Counted from the first letter of the stretch, positions 42,227 to 53,009 are shown. The stretch: 64,000 nucleotides of DNA from Saccharicrinis sp963663905 (GCA_963663905.2 OY760657.1:2914001-2978000), one strand, 5' to 3'. Notes: generated from the sequence alone by a model not told the origin. Numbers and translations: made by a program.

Positions 42227-45055
42227 CTAAATTGAAAATCTTGACTTTTCTGAAAAATATCTGTGTTGCTTAAGAATCTCTCGTCGGTCTTTTCCTTCAA
42301 CACACTGCAATCCACAATACTTATTATGAAGCTCACAATGACATTTCTTAAATATCTTATCAATAATCTCCTTCTGACCTACCATATGTAAACCATTTAA
42401 TCCGGTAGCAGGACTTCCACTTGCTGTACGTGCAACAGGAATTAAACGAACGCCTTTAAACATACCTCTTATGTATTTCCATGCACCCATATTTTCAGGT
42501 TCTTCCTGTACCCACAGATGTAATATTGCATTGCTATATTTGGCAATTACTGCATCCAGTTTTTCTTTAGGGAAAGGATGATACTGTTCAATTCTGATTA
42601 AAGCAATATCTGTAGCATCAAGCTCCTCCTTACGAGCTAACAAGTCGTAATAGATTTTACCTGAACAAAATACAACACGCTTTACTTTTTCTACTTCAAC
42701 ATTATTATCATCAATTACCTCCTCAAATCCGCCATTTACCAGATCATCTACTTTTGATGTACATTTTGGATGACGTAATAAGCTTTTAGGAGTAAACGCA
42801 ACCAATGGTATACGGATATCACGATTTACCTGACGACGTAGTAAGTGGAAGAAATTGGCAGGCGTGGTACAATTTACAACCTGCATATTGTTATTGGCTG
42901 CTAATGATAAAAATCGCTCAATACGTGCACTTGAGTGCTCTGGCCCCTGACCTTCAAAACCATGAGGTAAGAAAAGAACCAAACCATTCATCAATCCCCA
43001 TTTTTCTTCTGCAGAACTGATATACTGGTCAACAATAACCTGTGCTACATTATAAAAATCACCAAACTGAGCTTCCCATATAGTTAAACCCTTAGGCATT
43101 GCTAAGGCATAACCATATTCAAATCCCATGACCCCATATTCTGACAATAAAGAGTTGAATACATGAAAACTAGCCTGATCTTTTGAAATATTTTTAAGCG
43201 GAAAATACAGTTCTTCTGAATCCTGTACAACCAAACCTGCATGACGGTGAGCAAAAGTACCCCTGATGCAATCCTGACCACTTAATCGTACCGGACTTCC
43301 TTCTGCAACTAGCGAGGCATAAGCCAATAACTCACCCATGGCCCAGTCAAGACGATCCTCTTCAACCATCTTTCTTCGGTCGTCGATAATTTTTTCAACT
43401 TTCTTAAAGAAAGGAAGATCTTTAGGCAAAGTAGTCAACTTTTCACTTAATGCAAGAATTGTTTCTCTGTCGACACCTGTTTTTACAGACTTAATAAAAT
43501 CAACAGGTTCAGGATATCTGTAGTCTACCCAATCGTCTTCTAAAAATTTCTGGATAACAACTTTATCAATCTTTGTTGATTCTTCAAGCTGCAATTCTAA
43601 ATAGTCATTGAATTTTTGCTGTAACTGATCCAAATCTCCTTTTGAACAAATACTTTGATCAATTAGTTTCTGACCATAAATATCTCTTGGATTTGGATGT
43701 TTTGATATTGCCTTATACAAGGTAGGCTGAGTGAACCTTGGCTCATCACCCTCATTATGTCCGTATTTTCTGTACGAAAGCACATCAATAAACACATCTG
43801 CATTAAATTTTTGACGGAACTCAACTGCCAGCTCAAAAGCATAAACAATAGCCTCGGCATCATCTCCATTAACATGAAAAACAGGGCTTCGTGTTACTTT
43901 ACCCACATCTGTACTGTACGTACTTGAACGGGCATCTAAATAATTTGTAGTAAAACCTACCTGATTATTAATAACAACATGAATCGTACCTCCGGTTTTA
44001 TAACCTTTTAGCTGACTCATTTGTATGACTTCATACACCACTCCTTGTCCGGCAATTGCAGCATCTCCATGAACTACAATAGGAATAGCCTTGTTATAAT
44101 CGTCGTTATATTTATTATTGATTTTTGATCTGGTAATACCTTCTATGATAGGCCCAACAGTTTCAAGGTGCGAAGGATTCGGCGCTAAATTCACGCGAAC
44201 TTTATATCCATCACGGGTCTCTATATCATTCTGATAACCGAGGTGGTATTTTACATCACCCAATGATATACCGTCAGCATATTCATCACCAACAAATTCC
44301 TTGAATATATTCTTATACGGTTTCTCCAGGATGTTAGCCAGCACATTTAACCTACCACGATGAGCCATCCCTATCATTACCTCTTCAACACCTAGCTCAG
44401 CACCTTTATTTATCAATGCCTGAAGACCAGGTATAATAACCTCAGAACCTTCGATGGAGAAACGCTTTTGTCCAACAAACTTTTTATGAATAAAATTTTC
44501 GAAACCGGCAGCTACCTTAAGCTGATCGTAGATACACTTCTTTTTGTCATCGTTAAAATCAGGAGTATTTCTTACAGACTCCATTTTTTTCATCAACCAA
44601 TCCACAACTTCAGGATGGCGTATATACAAATATTCAACCCCTACAGACTCGCAATACGTTTGTTGTAAGTGATTAATAATGTCTTTTAATTTGGCTTTTC
44701 CAAGACCTAATTTAGAACCTGCCTCAAACTCAGCTTCAAGATCAGCTTTTTCTAATCCGAAATTTTCAATATCCAAAGTAGGAAAATACTGACGACGCTG
44801 TCGAACCGGATTCGTTTTGGTAAACAAGTGTCCTCTTTGACGGTATCCATGGATCAGATTTGCTACATTAAATTCTTTAACAACGCCGAGGCTAGCTGAA
44901 GAATCATAATTTTTACGAGCAAAGTCGAATCCTTTAAAAAACAACTGATAACTTTTATCAACCGACTCAGGATCTTCTAGATAGCTTTGATACAACTGTT
45001 CAATTGTTCCAATTTCACTATTCCCAACAAACGAAAATTCTTCCATAGATTTCAA
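42227..45055 (-). CDS. odhA: 2-oxoglutarate dehydrogenase E1 component
   Basis: The 942-residue product is the thiamine-diphosphate-dependent E1 subunit (SucA/OdhA). Features are an N-terminal helix (NSEIGTIEQLYQSYLEDPE) that docks to E2, GMAHRGRLNVLANIL, VHGDAAIAGQGVVYEV and the cofactor-binding GDDAEAIVYAFELA, then the transketolase-like half with LPHGFEGQGPEHSSARIERFL. The length fits the family. The Met at the fourth codon (MEEFSF) is an equally good start. E1 and E2 together show a functional oxidative TCA branch in this organism. Confidence 0.95.
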   Translation of the reverse strand: MKSMEEFSFVGNSEIGTIEQLYQSYLEDPESVDKSYQLFFKGFDFARKNYDSSASLGVVKEFNVANLIHGYRQRGHLFTKTNPVRQRRQYFPTLDIENFGLEKADLEAEFEAGSKLGLGKAKLKDIINHLQQTYCESVGVEYLYIRHPEVVDWLMKKMESVRNTPDFNDDKKKCIYDQLKVAAGFENFIHKKFVGQKRFSIEGSEVIIPGLQALINKGAELGVEEVMIGMAHRGRLNVLANILEKPYKNIFKEFVGDEYADGISLGDVKYHLGYQNDIETRDGYKVRVNLAPNPSHLETVGPIIEGITRSKINNKYNDDYNKAIPIVVHGDAAIAGQGVVYEVIQMSQLKGYKTGGTIHVVINNQVGFTTNYLDARSSTYSTDVGKVTRSPVFHVNGDDAEAIVYAFELAVEFRQKFNADVFIDVLSYRKYGHNEGDEPRFTQPTLYKAISKHPNPRDIYGQKLIDQSICSKGDLDQLQQKFNDYLELQLEESTKIDKVVIQKFLEDDWVDYRYPEPVDFIKSVKTGVDRETILALSEKLTTLPKDLPFFKKVEKIIDDRRKMVEEDRLDWAMGELLAYASLVAEGSPVRLSGQDCIRGTFAHRHAGLVVQDSEELYFPLKNISKDQASFHVFNSLLSEYGVMGFEYGYALAMPKGLTIWEAQFGDFYNVAQVIVDQYISSAEEKWGLMNGLVLFLPHGFEGQGPEHSSARIERFLSLAANNNMQVVNCTTPANFFHLLRRQVNRDIRIPLVAFTPKSLLRHPKCTSKVDDLVNGGFEEVIDDNNVEVEKVKRVVFCSGKIYYDLLARKEELDATDIALIRIEQYHPFPKEKLDAVIAKYSNAILHLWVQEEPENMGAWKYIRGMFKGVRLIPVARTASGSPATGLNGLHMVGQKEIIDKIFKKCHCELHNKYCGLQCVEGKDRREILKQHRYFSEKSRFSI

Positions 45056-45305
45056 TAATTATAATAGGTGTATCTATTAACACTTAAAAGTACAATATGT
45101 TAACGATAGATATTAAAATATGTAAATTAATAATCAAAATAAAGTAATTTGAATTTAAAATCATCTTAAATTGTAGACTTTATCGACATAAAGTTTAAAA
45201 TATCTCGACAAAAATCCCACAAAAGACAGAAAAAAATAAATCTTAAAACTTGACAGAATTCATAATTCGCATATTTATTTCACACCTCTTTTGGTTTGTT
45301 TATTT

Positions 45306-45313
45306 TACATTTG
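45306..45313 (+). promoter_or_regulatory. Candidate -7 box of the AddB-like gene
   Basis: TACATTTG matches TAnnTTTG, 30 bases before the ATG at 45343. No -33 element at the normal distance is obvious. Confidence 0.45.
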
Positions 45314-45342
45314 TAGACCTAAAGAAACACATCTAATAATAA

Positions 45343-48252
45343 ATGAGTAATTTTCTTCAACATCTGGCACAATACTATTTTAATAAGTATCAAACCAATA
45401 TCTCGGAGTTTTGTTTTGTTTTTCCTAGTAGAAGATCAGGATTATTTTTTCAACAACATCTTGGAAAGCTTAGCAACAAACCGCTGTGGTCTCCTAAAAT
45501 AGTTACCATCAACGAATTTATTCAGGAGTTTACCTCACATCAGATAGCAGATAAAATTACACTGGTTTTTGAGCTTTATAAGGTGTATGAAGAGATATAC
45601 AAATCGGGTGTTACCTTTGATGAATTTATGCCATGGGGTGAAATTATACTTAATGATTTTGATGATATCGACAAATATCTGGCTGAGCCCAAACAAGTAT
45701 TTTCAAACCTGCTTGCCATAAAAGAGATTGAAGAAGACTATAGTTTTTTAAGCGAAGAACAAATAAAAACCATTCAAAGCTTTTGGCACAGCTTTAATCC
45801 TAATAAACTTTCGGAACATCAACAGGAGTTTATTAAAATCTGGGAAAAGCTCCATGATGTCTATTTATCATTTAATTTGAGTTTAAAAGAGCAAAACATG
45901 ACATATGAGGGGGCCGTTTACAGATCTATAGCAGATAAAATTACTCAAAAAATCCCTCTTGAAATACAGTACCCGAAAATAGTTTTTGTTGCATTTAATG
46001 CACTGAACCAATGCGAAAAAAAACTATTTAATCATTTAATGATCACTGACAAAGCTGACTTTATTTGGGACACACCTGAATGGCTATTGTCTTCTTCAAA
46101 CAGAAATGCCAACCCTTTTGAAAGAACCAAACCACATGAGGCCATCCGTTTTATCGAAGAAAATATCATTAATTACCCATCACCTTCTGACTGGCATTTT
46201 CCGGGAAACTCAAATCTCCCTCAAATAACCATAACTTCAGTTGCTTCAGATACTGCTCAAACGCAAATTGTAAATGAGTTTTTAACTGATAAAATGGATC
46301 AGTTAAAAACTCAGGATAAAGGAAAAGAACTGGATTCTGCACTAAAAAATGCAGTAATATTAACTGATGAAACAATACTGCTCCCTGTTTTGCATGCAAT
46401 TCCGGAACAAACAGAGAAGATTAACATTACAATGGGATACCCCATTAAAAACACTCCGGCCTATGGCTTATTAGAACTTATTTTTGATTTACAGAAAAAT
46501 TGCAGGAAAACCAAAGCTGGAAAAACATGGTTTTACTTCAGAAATGTATTGCCAATACTTACACATCAGTATGTTGAACCAATAAATACAGAGTTACATT
46601 CTGATATTGCTAAAAACATAATCCGACAAAATAAAACGTATATTGAAGCTAATGAGTTACAAAAGAGTAAACTGTTAATTTCAATTTTTACACCTATAAA
46701 AAGCAGCTCCGATTTTTCTGAATACCTTTCAAGCCTATTGCATTTAATCTATTCTGAAATAAATGATGCTGACAACAATATGGTTATTGAAAAAGAGTTT
46801 ATATACCAGTTATTTTTAACGGTTACTCAACTTTCTGATTTAATCAACAAACTAAATATTGAGATTCAGGTAGAAACCTGGATTAGATTATTTAAAAGAG
46901 CTGCAGACTTAAAAAGCATTCCTTTTAGCGGAGAACCATTAAAAGGATTACAGCTAATGGGAATATTAGAAACAAGGGCTTTAGATTTTGAGAACCTGAT
47001 TATTCTGAACATGAACGAAGGTACGTTCCCTCAAACCGGAGCCACAAATTCTTTAATTCCATATAGTTTAAGAAGCGCCTTTAATCTACCAACCATTGAA
47101 CATCAGGATTCAATATTTGCCTATTATTTTTACAGACTAATACACAGAGCCAAGAAGGTTCATCTATTATATAACTCATCTGCCCAGGGAATGCAAACCG
47201 GGGAAATGAGTAGATTCTTATTTCAGCTTAAATATGAATATGCAAAAGAGAAATTAAGCTTTTCAACTGCTGTTGATCACATTAACATTAAAACACCCAA
47301 AACTTATTTTGTAGAGAAGGATGACAAAACAATGCAGGTGTTAAACCAATACCTGAATGAAGGGGAAAGAAGTCTTTCGCCTAGTGCATTAAGTACCTAC
47401 TTTGAATGCCCTATGAGGTTCTATTATAAGTATATACTAAATGCTTCTGAACCGGAAGAAATGACGGAGGAAATTGACCCTCGTATTTTTGGTACATTAT
47501 TTCATGAAACGGTAGAGGAGCTATACACTCCATTTATCAATAAAGAGGTTTTGCCTGAAGATATTTTATCTATTATAAAAGATAAAAACCGAATAAAATC
47601 GGCTCTAATGGAAAGCTTCAACAAATACTTTAGTACTCAGCTTAACCAAAGTGATTTTATTGATATTCAAGGTAAAAACGTTTTAATTTATGATATCATT
47701 ATCAAATATATTCAGCAGTTTTTAAAAGTTGAAAAAGGTAATGCGCCATTTATTCTTAGAGGACTGGAAAAGAAAGTAAAATCTACCATCAACATTGGTG
47801 ATAATAAAAATTTAAATATCGGAGGAACAATAGACAGGCTAGATGAAAAGGACGGTATAGTAAGAGTTATTGATTATAAAACAGGATCAGGCGATGATTA
47901 TTTTTCTGAAGTTGAGGAGCTATTTTTAGAAACAAAACACAAGAATAAAAAAGCCATATTCCAAACACTTTTATATAGCTATATCATTAAATCTGATTTT
48001 CCTGAAAATATTAATTTCCAACCGGGTGTGGTATGGATTAAGAAGATTTTTACTTCACCTGACTATTCATTAAAAAAAGGCTTTGGGAGTAAAAAGGAGA
48101 AGCTGTCACTTAAGTTGGTTGAAGAAGATTACATAGCTGAATTTAAAAGCCAGATGAATATTTTATTTAATCCTCAAATGCCTTTTAAACAAACAGAAAA
48201 TGGTGATAATTGCAAAATTTGCAGTTATAAAAGTATATGTGGTAAACAGTAG
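45343..48252 (+). CDS. AddB/RexB-like PD-(D/E)XK nuclease
   Basis: The 969-residue product resembles the AddB subunit of AddAB-type recombination helicase-nucleases. The N-terminal part has FVFPSRRSGLFFQQHL near 24 and lacks an obvious Walker A motif. The C-terminal nuclease domain has GGTIDRLDEKDGIVRVIDYKTG near 827, with the Asp and DYK catalytic residues. Four Cys that form the iron-sulfur staple of AddB nucleases are visible: one in YFECPMRFYYKY near 688 and three in CKICSYKSIC at the end. It would act in double-strand break repair with a UvrD-like AddA partner, which is not adjacent. Confidence 0.88.
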   Translation: MSNFLQHLAQYYFNKYQTNISEFCFVFPSRRSGLFFQQHLGKLSNKPLWSPKIVTINEFIQEFTSHQIADKITLVFELYKVYEEIYKSGVTFDEFMPWGEIILNDFDDIDKYLAEPKQVFSNLLAIKEIEEDYSFLSEEQIKTIQSFWHSFNPNKLSEHQQEFIKIWEKLHDVYLSFNLSLKEQNMTYEGAVYRSIADKITQKIPLEIQYPKIVFVAFNALNQCEKKLFNHLMITDKADFIWDTPEWLLSSSNRNANPFERTKPHEAIRFIEENIINYPSPSDWHFPGNSNLPQITITSVASDTAQTQIVNEFLTDKMDQLKTQDKGKELDSALKNAVILTDETILLPVLHAIPEQTEKINITMGYPIKNTPAYGLLELIFDLQKNCRKTKAGKTWFYFRNVLPILTHQYVEPINTELHSDIAKNIIRQNKTYIEANELQKSKLLISIFTPIKSSSDFSEYLSSLLHLIYSEINDADNNMVIEKEFIYQLFLTVTQLSDLINKLNIEIQVETWIRLFKRAADLKSIPFSGEPLKGLQLMGILETRALDFENLIILNMNEGTFPQTGATNSLIPYSLRSAFNLPTIEHQDSIFAYYFYRLIHRAKKVHLLYNSSAQGMQTGEMSRFLFQLKYEYAKEKLSFSTAVDHINIKTPKTYFVEKDDKTMQVLNQYLNEGERSLSPSALSTYFECPMRFYYKYILNASEPEEMTEEIDPRIFGTLFHETVEELYTPFINKEVLPEDILSIIKDKNRIKSALMESFNKYFSTQLNQSDFIDIQGKNVLIYDIIIKYIQQFLKVEKGNAPFILRGLEKKVKSTINIGDNKNLNIGGTIDRLDEKDGIVRVIDYKTGSGDDYFSEVEELFLETKHKNKKAIFQTLLYSYIIKSDFPENINFQPGVVWIKKIFTSPDYSLKKGFGSKKEKLSLKLVEEDYIAEFKSQMNILFNPQMPFKQTENGDNCKICSYKSICGKQ

Positions 48253-48354
48253 ATAATATAATCAGAGAAGGGAATATCTATGAAAATAAATATCCCCTCC
48301 TCTATACAGATCCTTTCGTATAACTTAACAATTATATTATAACTTAAATATTAT

Positions 48355-49989
48355 CTACTGCACAACCAGCTTACCAGTTTTACTAATGCTATCTTTTGAT
48401 ACACGAAATAAATACACACCTGACAGAATATGATCTAGTGAAATTACTTCGCATGAAATACAATCTTTTTGCATTACACACTTTCCTGATTGATCAAACA
48501 ATTGTAACAAAAATCCAGCCTCTGCTTGATTTTGTCTAACAATAATATATTCCGAAGCAGGATTTGGATAAAGACTAAATGATAGATTGTCAGTCGTAGT
48601 TACTTCTACTGCATTCATATCTGAGTAATAGTAACTTCTGTTGGTCTGATTATTCCAACTTTCATTAGTCCAGTTGAAGGTTTCATAATACATGATCATA
48701 TCATTCTCGTTATATACATAATCCCATTTATTCTGAATTATTTCATTCCATCTGATTTCTTCATCTGACCAACTATAAGTTGCGGCAAAAGTATTCATTC
48801 CATGAGAGTCATATTGTCGTTCATATTTATATGAATACACCCATTGATTATTAACCTTATCCCAATAATAAGTTATTTTTAGTAATTGCCTACCTTCATC
48901 ATCAAATTCATAAACTAACTTATTCAACCCAATCCAATTTCCATACCCATCGTCATAATAATTAGCATCCATAATTACGTTTTTATTAGCATCATAGTCA
49001 TATTCGTATTTAGTGTCAGATTCCCAAATACTATTCTCTGCGTTCCAATTATATTCAATTTTAACAATTACATTTCCGGATGAATCATATTCATATTTTG
49101 TTTGAATTACAGCATGATCCCATTCATTTAAATCTAGGTTCCAATAACATTTAGAATCAGATGTTTTATTCCCGGTAACATCATACACACAATCCAATTT
49201 GTATTTAGTATTAATTTCCCATAGATTATTTAGGGCATCCCATACTGAATAAACGAATGACGATAGATTTCCAAATTCATCAAAGATTTGTTCATTTTTG
49301 TAGTCTTCAACCCACTTATTTTCTAACCAATTATAACAAACTAATAGCAGTTCATTTCCAAAACTATCGTATTTTGCCTCTTTCTTCAAATAGGGAATTA
49401 ATTCATTAGTTGTTGAATTAAACATAGAAATAATATACAATGTACAATCTCCATTGTCATTAAATTCAGACTCTTGTTTATTACGAACAAACCATTGATT
49501 ATTTACAGTATTCCATTGATAAAATAAAGAAAGTGTGATTTTACCTAAAGCATTAAAAACATACTCTTGTTTAACAGACCCAATCCACTCATAACTATCT
49601 GAATTCCATAAATAAGAAGTAAATAAGTTGTTATTTCCATAGGTATCATATCCCAATTCTTCCTTCTTGTATTCAATCCATTTATTTAAATCACTACTCC
49701 AATTATAATGCACAACGCTTACGTTCTCACCCTTATTATTATAGCTATAATAATCTTTAGATTGATTCTCATATTCTCCGGTTGTAACATTCCATTCTTG
49801 TGTAATTGTACTATCCAATCGCGATTTCTGAGCCGTTTGTGTTTTAAGAGATAAATATTGGGTTGCCTTAGCTTCAGTACTTGGTGAAATAATTTGATTA
49901 TAAGAAGTAATTTCTTCGGACATATTTTGTCCCAATGAAGGAATAGACATTATAAACAATGCAACAAGGTTAGTAATTGGTATTTTCAT
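48355..49989 (-). CDS. Secreted repeat protein with type IX secretion sorting domain
   Basis: The 544-residue product has a signal peptide (about 1-20, ending SLGQ). About ten repeats of roughly 37 residues follow, each built around YDxxGN and a later pair of Trp residues with a Y-rich strand (for example EYDSSGNVIVKIEYNW). The last 80 residues are a T9SS type A sorting domain starting SFSLYPNPASEYIIV and ending in a basic SKTGKLVVQ. It is therefore exported through the outer membrane and likely surface-attached. The repeats resemble those in other Bacteroidota cargo proteins of unknown function; binding or adhesion is possible. Confidence 0.83.
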   Translation of the reverse strand: MKIPITNLVALFIMSIPSLGQNMSEEITSYNQIISPSTEAKATQYLSLKTQTAQKSRLDSTITQEWNVTTGEYENQSKDYYSYNNKGENVSVVHYNWSSDLNKWIEYKKEELGYDTYGNNNLFTSYLWNSDSYEWIGSVKQEYVFNALGKITLSLFYQWNTVNNQWFVRNKQESEFNDNGDCTLYIISMFNSTTNELIPYLKKEAKYDSFGNELLLVCYNWLENKWVEDYKNEQIFDEFGNLSSFVYSVWDALNNLWEINTKYKLDCVYDVTGNKTSDSKCYWNLDLNEWDHAVIQTKYEYDSSGNVIVKIEYNWNAENSIWESDTKYEYDYDANKNVIMDANYYDDGYGNWIGLNKLVYEFDDEGRQLLKITYYWDKVNNQWVYSYKYERQYDSHGMNTFAATYSWSDEEIRWNEIIQNKWDYVYNENDMIMYYETFNWTNESWNNQTNRSYYYSDMNAVEVTTTDNLSFSLYPNPASEYIIVRQNQAEAGFLLQLFDQSGKCVMQKDCISCEVISLDHILSGVYLFRVSKDSISKTGKLVVQ

Positions 49990-50816
49990 TCTAGATTTTA
50001 TTTGATTAAATTGTAAAACTATTGCTTAAAATTTAGGTTCTTAATATAATTATTTATTAATAATATTAATAGATGAGTTACTTGCTCAACAAAATAAAAG
50101 GATAAGCTGATTAAATCATCAACATGTTATAATCTAAAGCGATATGATTTATGTTCTTAGCATATTAACCATACAAAATTGAATCAGCACGCCCTTTCAT
50201 TCAACATTCTTAAAATGTTAGTTTTATGAGGACTTAATTTAGTAAAAATAATTATTTCTTTAAAAATATTGAGCAGACCTATAAAAATTTAATCAACTTC
50301 GCACATTTCAACACATGAAATGCAATGTCTTATCTTGCTAAATACCCAAGTTTCTAATTGAAAAAATACCTATAAAAATTAACCAATCTGTAGTAATAGC
50401 TACGGGAGTCGGAAAGAAATGTTTATTTACTTAAAATTGCTCAATGAAATATGGCCTATAATGGAAAACTTTTAGTGCAATTATCATTTATATAACTTAT
50501 TGAACAAAAGGAAAATTAGCCATATAATGATTCCTGTCAATTACAATGAACGAAGAATAGAATTATATGTGCAAATTTAAATACTTCAAAGTATTGAGTT
50601 AGCTCAATTCAACACAAACAAGGTTCATATGTTAGATAAACCAACTCTACCTACTTAGCTAAAGTACTCCTTCTGACAAAGGAGGAGAATCATAAATGAA
50701 TATACATTAACCAACTTAAGAACAACAGAAATTTTTACTCCATACCCCTAAACTATACATACTCCTTGCATCTTTACTAAGATCTGAAGACTCCTAACTG
50801 AAGACTGTAGGCTCAT
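49990..50816. other. Longest gene-free stretch, about 827 bases
   Basis: AT-rich, with no coding frame I would defend. I see two short related segments containing CCTATAAAAATT about 90 bases apart (around 50279 and 50372), a weak 6-bp hairpin around CTCCTTCTGACAAAGGAG (near 50667-50684), and a repeated CTGAAGACT near 50785-50807. None is a recognised element. It separates two leftward genes. Confidence 0.5.
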
Positions 50817-52085
50817 CTACTCCTCATAGACTTGAATATGACTTAGCAGTGTTATGTTATTTAAATCAGAGTAGTCATATTGATACAAGCCATCTTCACC
50901 AATCATAATTAAAACATTACCCAAAGGAATAACATCATAAGCATTGATATTTTCGTAATGAGCCAACATTTTATCTGAAATAGTATATGGATCATCGGCA
51001 TTATAAATTTTAAGACCATCATCGCCATCACATACAAAAAGCACCTCATCATCAATACCTAAACCATAAGGGTTGGTCATTGGGTATGATTTAATTAATT
51101 CAGGATTTTCCATATTAGAAATATCAATAACCTCTAATTCACTATCAATAGCACCGCATAAATTTCCTCCTCGAAGAGATACATAGGCATAATTACCTTC
51201 AACAACAACAGGATCGCACGCTGTGGCATGACGGAATTGTGAAATGAACTCAGGATTTGAAGGATCCTGTAAACTATAAACAAACATCCCTGATTGAGAA
51301 CCAATAAATAGCATTTGGTTATACGGGAACAGTGTTTCTATCTGCCAACTGATATAAATATTCTTTGTAAAAGAAGGATTAGATGGATCTGATACATCAA
51401 ATAAGTTTAAAGCACTGTTATTGATGGCATACAAATATTGATCATATAAAGTAAATCGGGCCATAGAGCCTCCGGTTCCGGTTCCAGAACTATTTACTGC
51501 ACTAGCATCCGTACTCCCACCCATAAAAACTCCGTCCCAAAGCAGAAATTTTTCATAGTAAACAGTTGATCCATTAACTTTTTCTGTAACTGTAGAAATC
51601 GAATAACCAACAATAACACCCTTCTCTGTATCAACTTCGCCCAGTACACCATCCTCATATTCCGGTATGATATACGGAAATACATCCTCATCTCTATCAA
51701 CCTCTTTAATATCGTCCAAATTACTGATATCAATGGTTAATAAATCGATATAACTATCAGCATACAACATATTTCCTTTTATAGCCATATCTACATTACC
51801 CGGTATTTCGATAAAAGAAACGTTTTGAGGATTTGATGGATCTGAGTTATTAATAATATGAATACCCTTTTGATACTCATTAATAAAGATAAAATCATCT
51901 TTAAAGTAAATTTTTCCGGGCTTACTCACTTCTTCTGGTGGTAGAACACAAAATGAAGATCTGAGATCGCTATAACTCATATATTCCGGTGTATTTACAA
52001 TATATGACTCTTCAATTTGATTAGTGCAGGAAAACGTAATAAGTCCTAAAAAGACTAGTATAAAATATGACAGTTGTGATTTCAT
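50817..52085 (-). CDS. LVIVD-repeat beta-propeller lipoprotein
   Basis: The 422-residue product has a lipobox (TFSC, Cys20) and a series of LVIVD-type blades, each of the form x-x-x-I-D-I-S-N/D-x-x-x-P (for example GIHIINNSDPSNPQNV, LNLFDVSDPSNPSF, LEVIDISNMENPEL). The propeller probably faces the outside or the periplasm. A Ser/Gly/Thr-rich loop (STDASAVNSSGTGTGGS) interrupts it near residue 193. Function is unknown; such proteins are common in Bacteroidota, often in several copies. Confidence 0.83.
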   Translation of the reverse strand: MKSQLSYFILVFLGLITFSCTNQIEESYIVNTPEYMSYSDLRSSFCVLPPEEVSKPGKIYFKDDFIFINEYQKGIHIINNSDPSNPQNVSFIEIPGNVDMAIKGNMLYADSYIDLLTIDISNLDDIKEVDRDEDVFPYIIPEYEDGVLGEVDTEKGVIVGYSISTVTEKVNGSTVYYEKFLLWDGVFMGGSTDASAVNSSGTGTGGSMARFTLYDQYLYAINNSALNLFDVSDPSNPSFTKNIYISWQIETLFPYNQMLFIGSQSGMFVYSLQDPSNPEFISQFRHATACDPVVVEGNYAYVSLRGGNLCGAIDSELEVIDISNMENPELIKSYPMTNPYGLGIDDEVLFVCDGDDGLKIYNADDPYTISDKMLAHYENINAYDVIPLGNVLIMIGEDGLYQYDYSDLNNITLLSHIQVYEE

Positions 52086-52431
52086 AATTCAATAATTAAG
52101 GTTTATTTTTTATGTGATGCATACACATTGGGTTGATGTTGAATAATTGGGAAGGTTGCGTTTAGTATCAGATATTTAAAAATAGGTATTGTTTTACTCT
52201 GTACTCTTTAGTCAACATACCCTCAAGGAAATATGATTAAGGATTAGTGATTAAGGATTTTAACTTTGAATTACTTTACTACTTGAGTATAAAACATTAC
52301 TTTTTTATCCTTATAAAAATACATCTAATCCGACTATAGTGTACGACTTTCTCTATGTTCCATGCAATCTTCTTCCATTCAGAAACGCAACTATTTGATA
52401 AAAGCTGCATCTTAGTTTAAAAATAAATTAT
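52086..52431. other. Divergent noncoding region with a 14-bp tandem repeat
   Basis: TGATTAAGGATT occurs twice, 14 bases apart (52234-52245 and 52248-52259). No gene or other element is seen. Both flanking genes start from this region. Confidence 0.5.
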
Positions 52432-52995
52432 ATGAAGAACCTGATTTTTATTTGCCTGATTTTTATTTACACCAGTGTTTCTGCTCAGGAAACAAAAGAA
52501 GAAACCTATACAAGAAAATACCAAAACTATACCTCTTACGCATTGCTAATTGGATCTCAAAAAGATGATAACACTTACATCCATGCTATTCAGATGGATC
52601 ATAATTACCTGGCCACAAAGAATTTTGCCGTAGGTTTAGAAACAGGTATTCAATGGATGGATATAAATATGGCAACTATTGGTCCCAATATAAAGCTAAT
52701 ATTACCCTGTAAAAATAAGCAGTCATTATACACAAGTGTAAGTTATGGCTCTGTTATTCCTTTAAAAAAGGAGACGGATGATTGGTATACTATCAAAAAA
52801 ACAAACGGAGAACATTTCCTTAATACAGAACTAGGATACACCTTCCCGACCCGTAATTGTACAGCTTTTTTTATGGCCTTGGGATATCGTTATCAGGCCT
52901 ATTCTTTTACCAGGGAAGATTGGTGGTTAAACTCAGTTGAGAGAAAGATTACATATAACAGATTTGTAATTAAAGTTGGATTAAAATTTAATTAA
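52432..52995 (+). CDS. Predicted small outer-membrane beta-barrel protein
   Basis: The 187-residue product has a signal peptide (residues 1-18, ending SVSAQ) and alternates polar and hydrophobic residues in strand-like runs (FAVGLETGIQWMD, LYTSVSYGSVIP, FFMALGYRYQAY). It ends in FVIKVGLKFN, with an aromatic near the C-terminus as in outer-membrane barrels. I recognise no specific family. It is a single gene between noncoding regions. Confidence 0.65.
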   Translation: MKNLIFICLIFIYTSVSAQETKEETYTRKYQNYTSYALLIGSQKDDNTYIHAIQMDHNYLATKNFAVGLETGIQWMDINMATIGPNIKLILPCKNKQSLYTSVSYGSVIPLKKETDDWYTIKKTNGEHFLNTELGYTFPTRNCTAFFMALGYRYQAYSFTREDWWLNSVERKITYNRFVIKVGLKFN

Positions 52996-53009
52996 AAGTA
53001 ATCTGAAAT

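Noticed and set aside
48253..48354. Terminator between the AddB-like gene and the T9SS cargo gene
   Set aside because: Only an imperfect stem (AGGGAATAT against ATATCCCCT) without a T-tract is present, so I did not list it.
50660..50690. Small RNA or riboswitch around the CTCCTT/AAGGAG stem
   Set aside because: The stem is only six pairs and there is no T-tract or other supporting structure.
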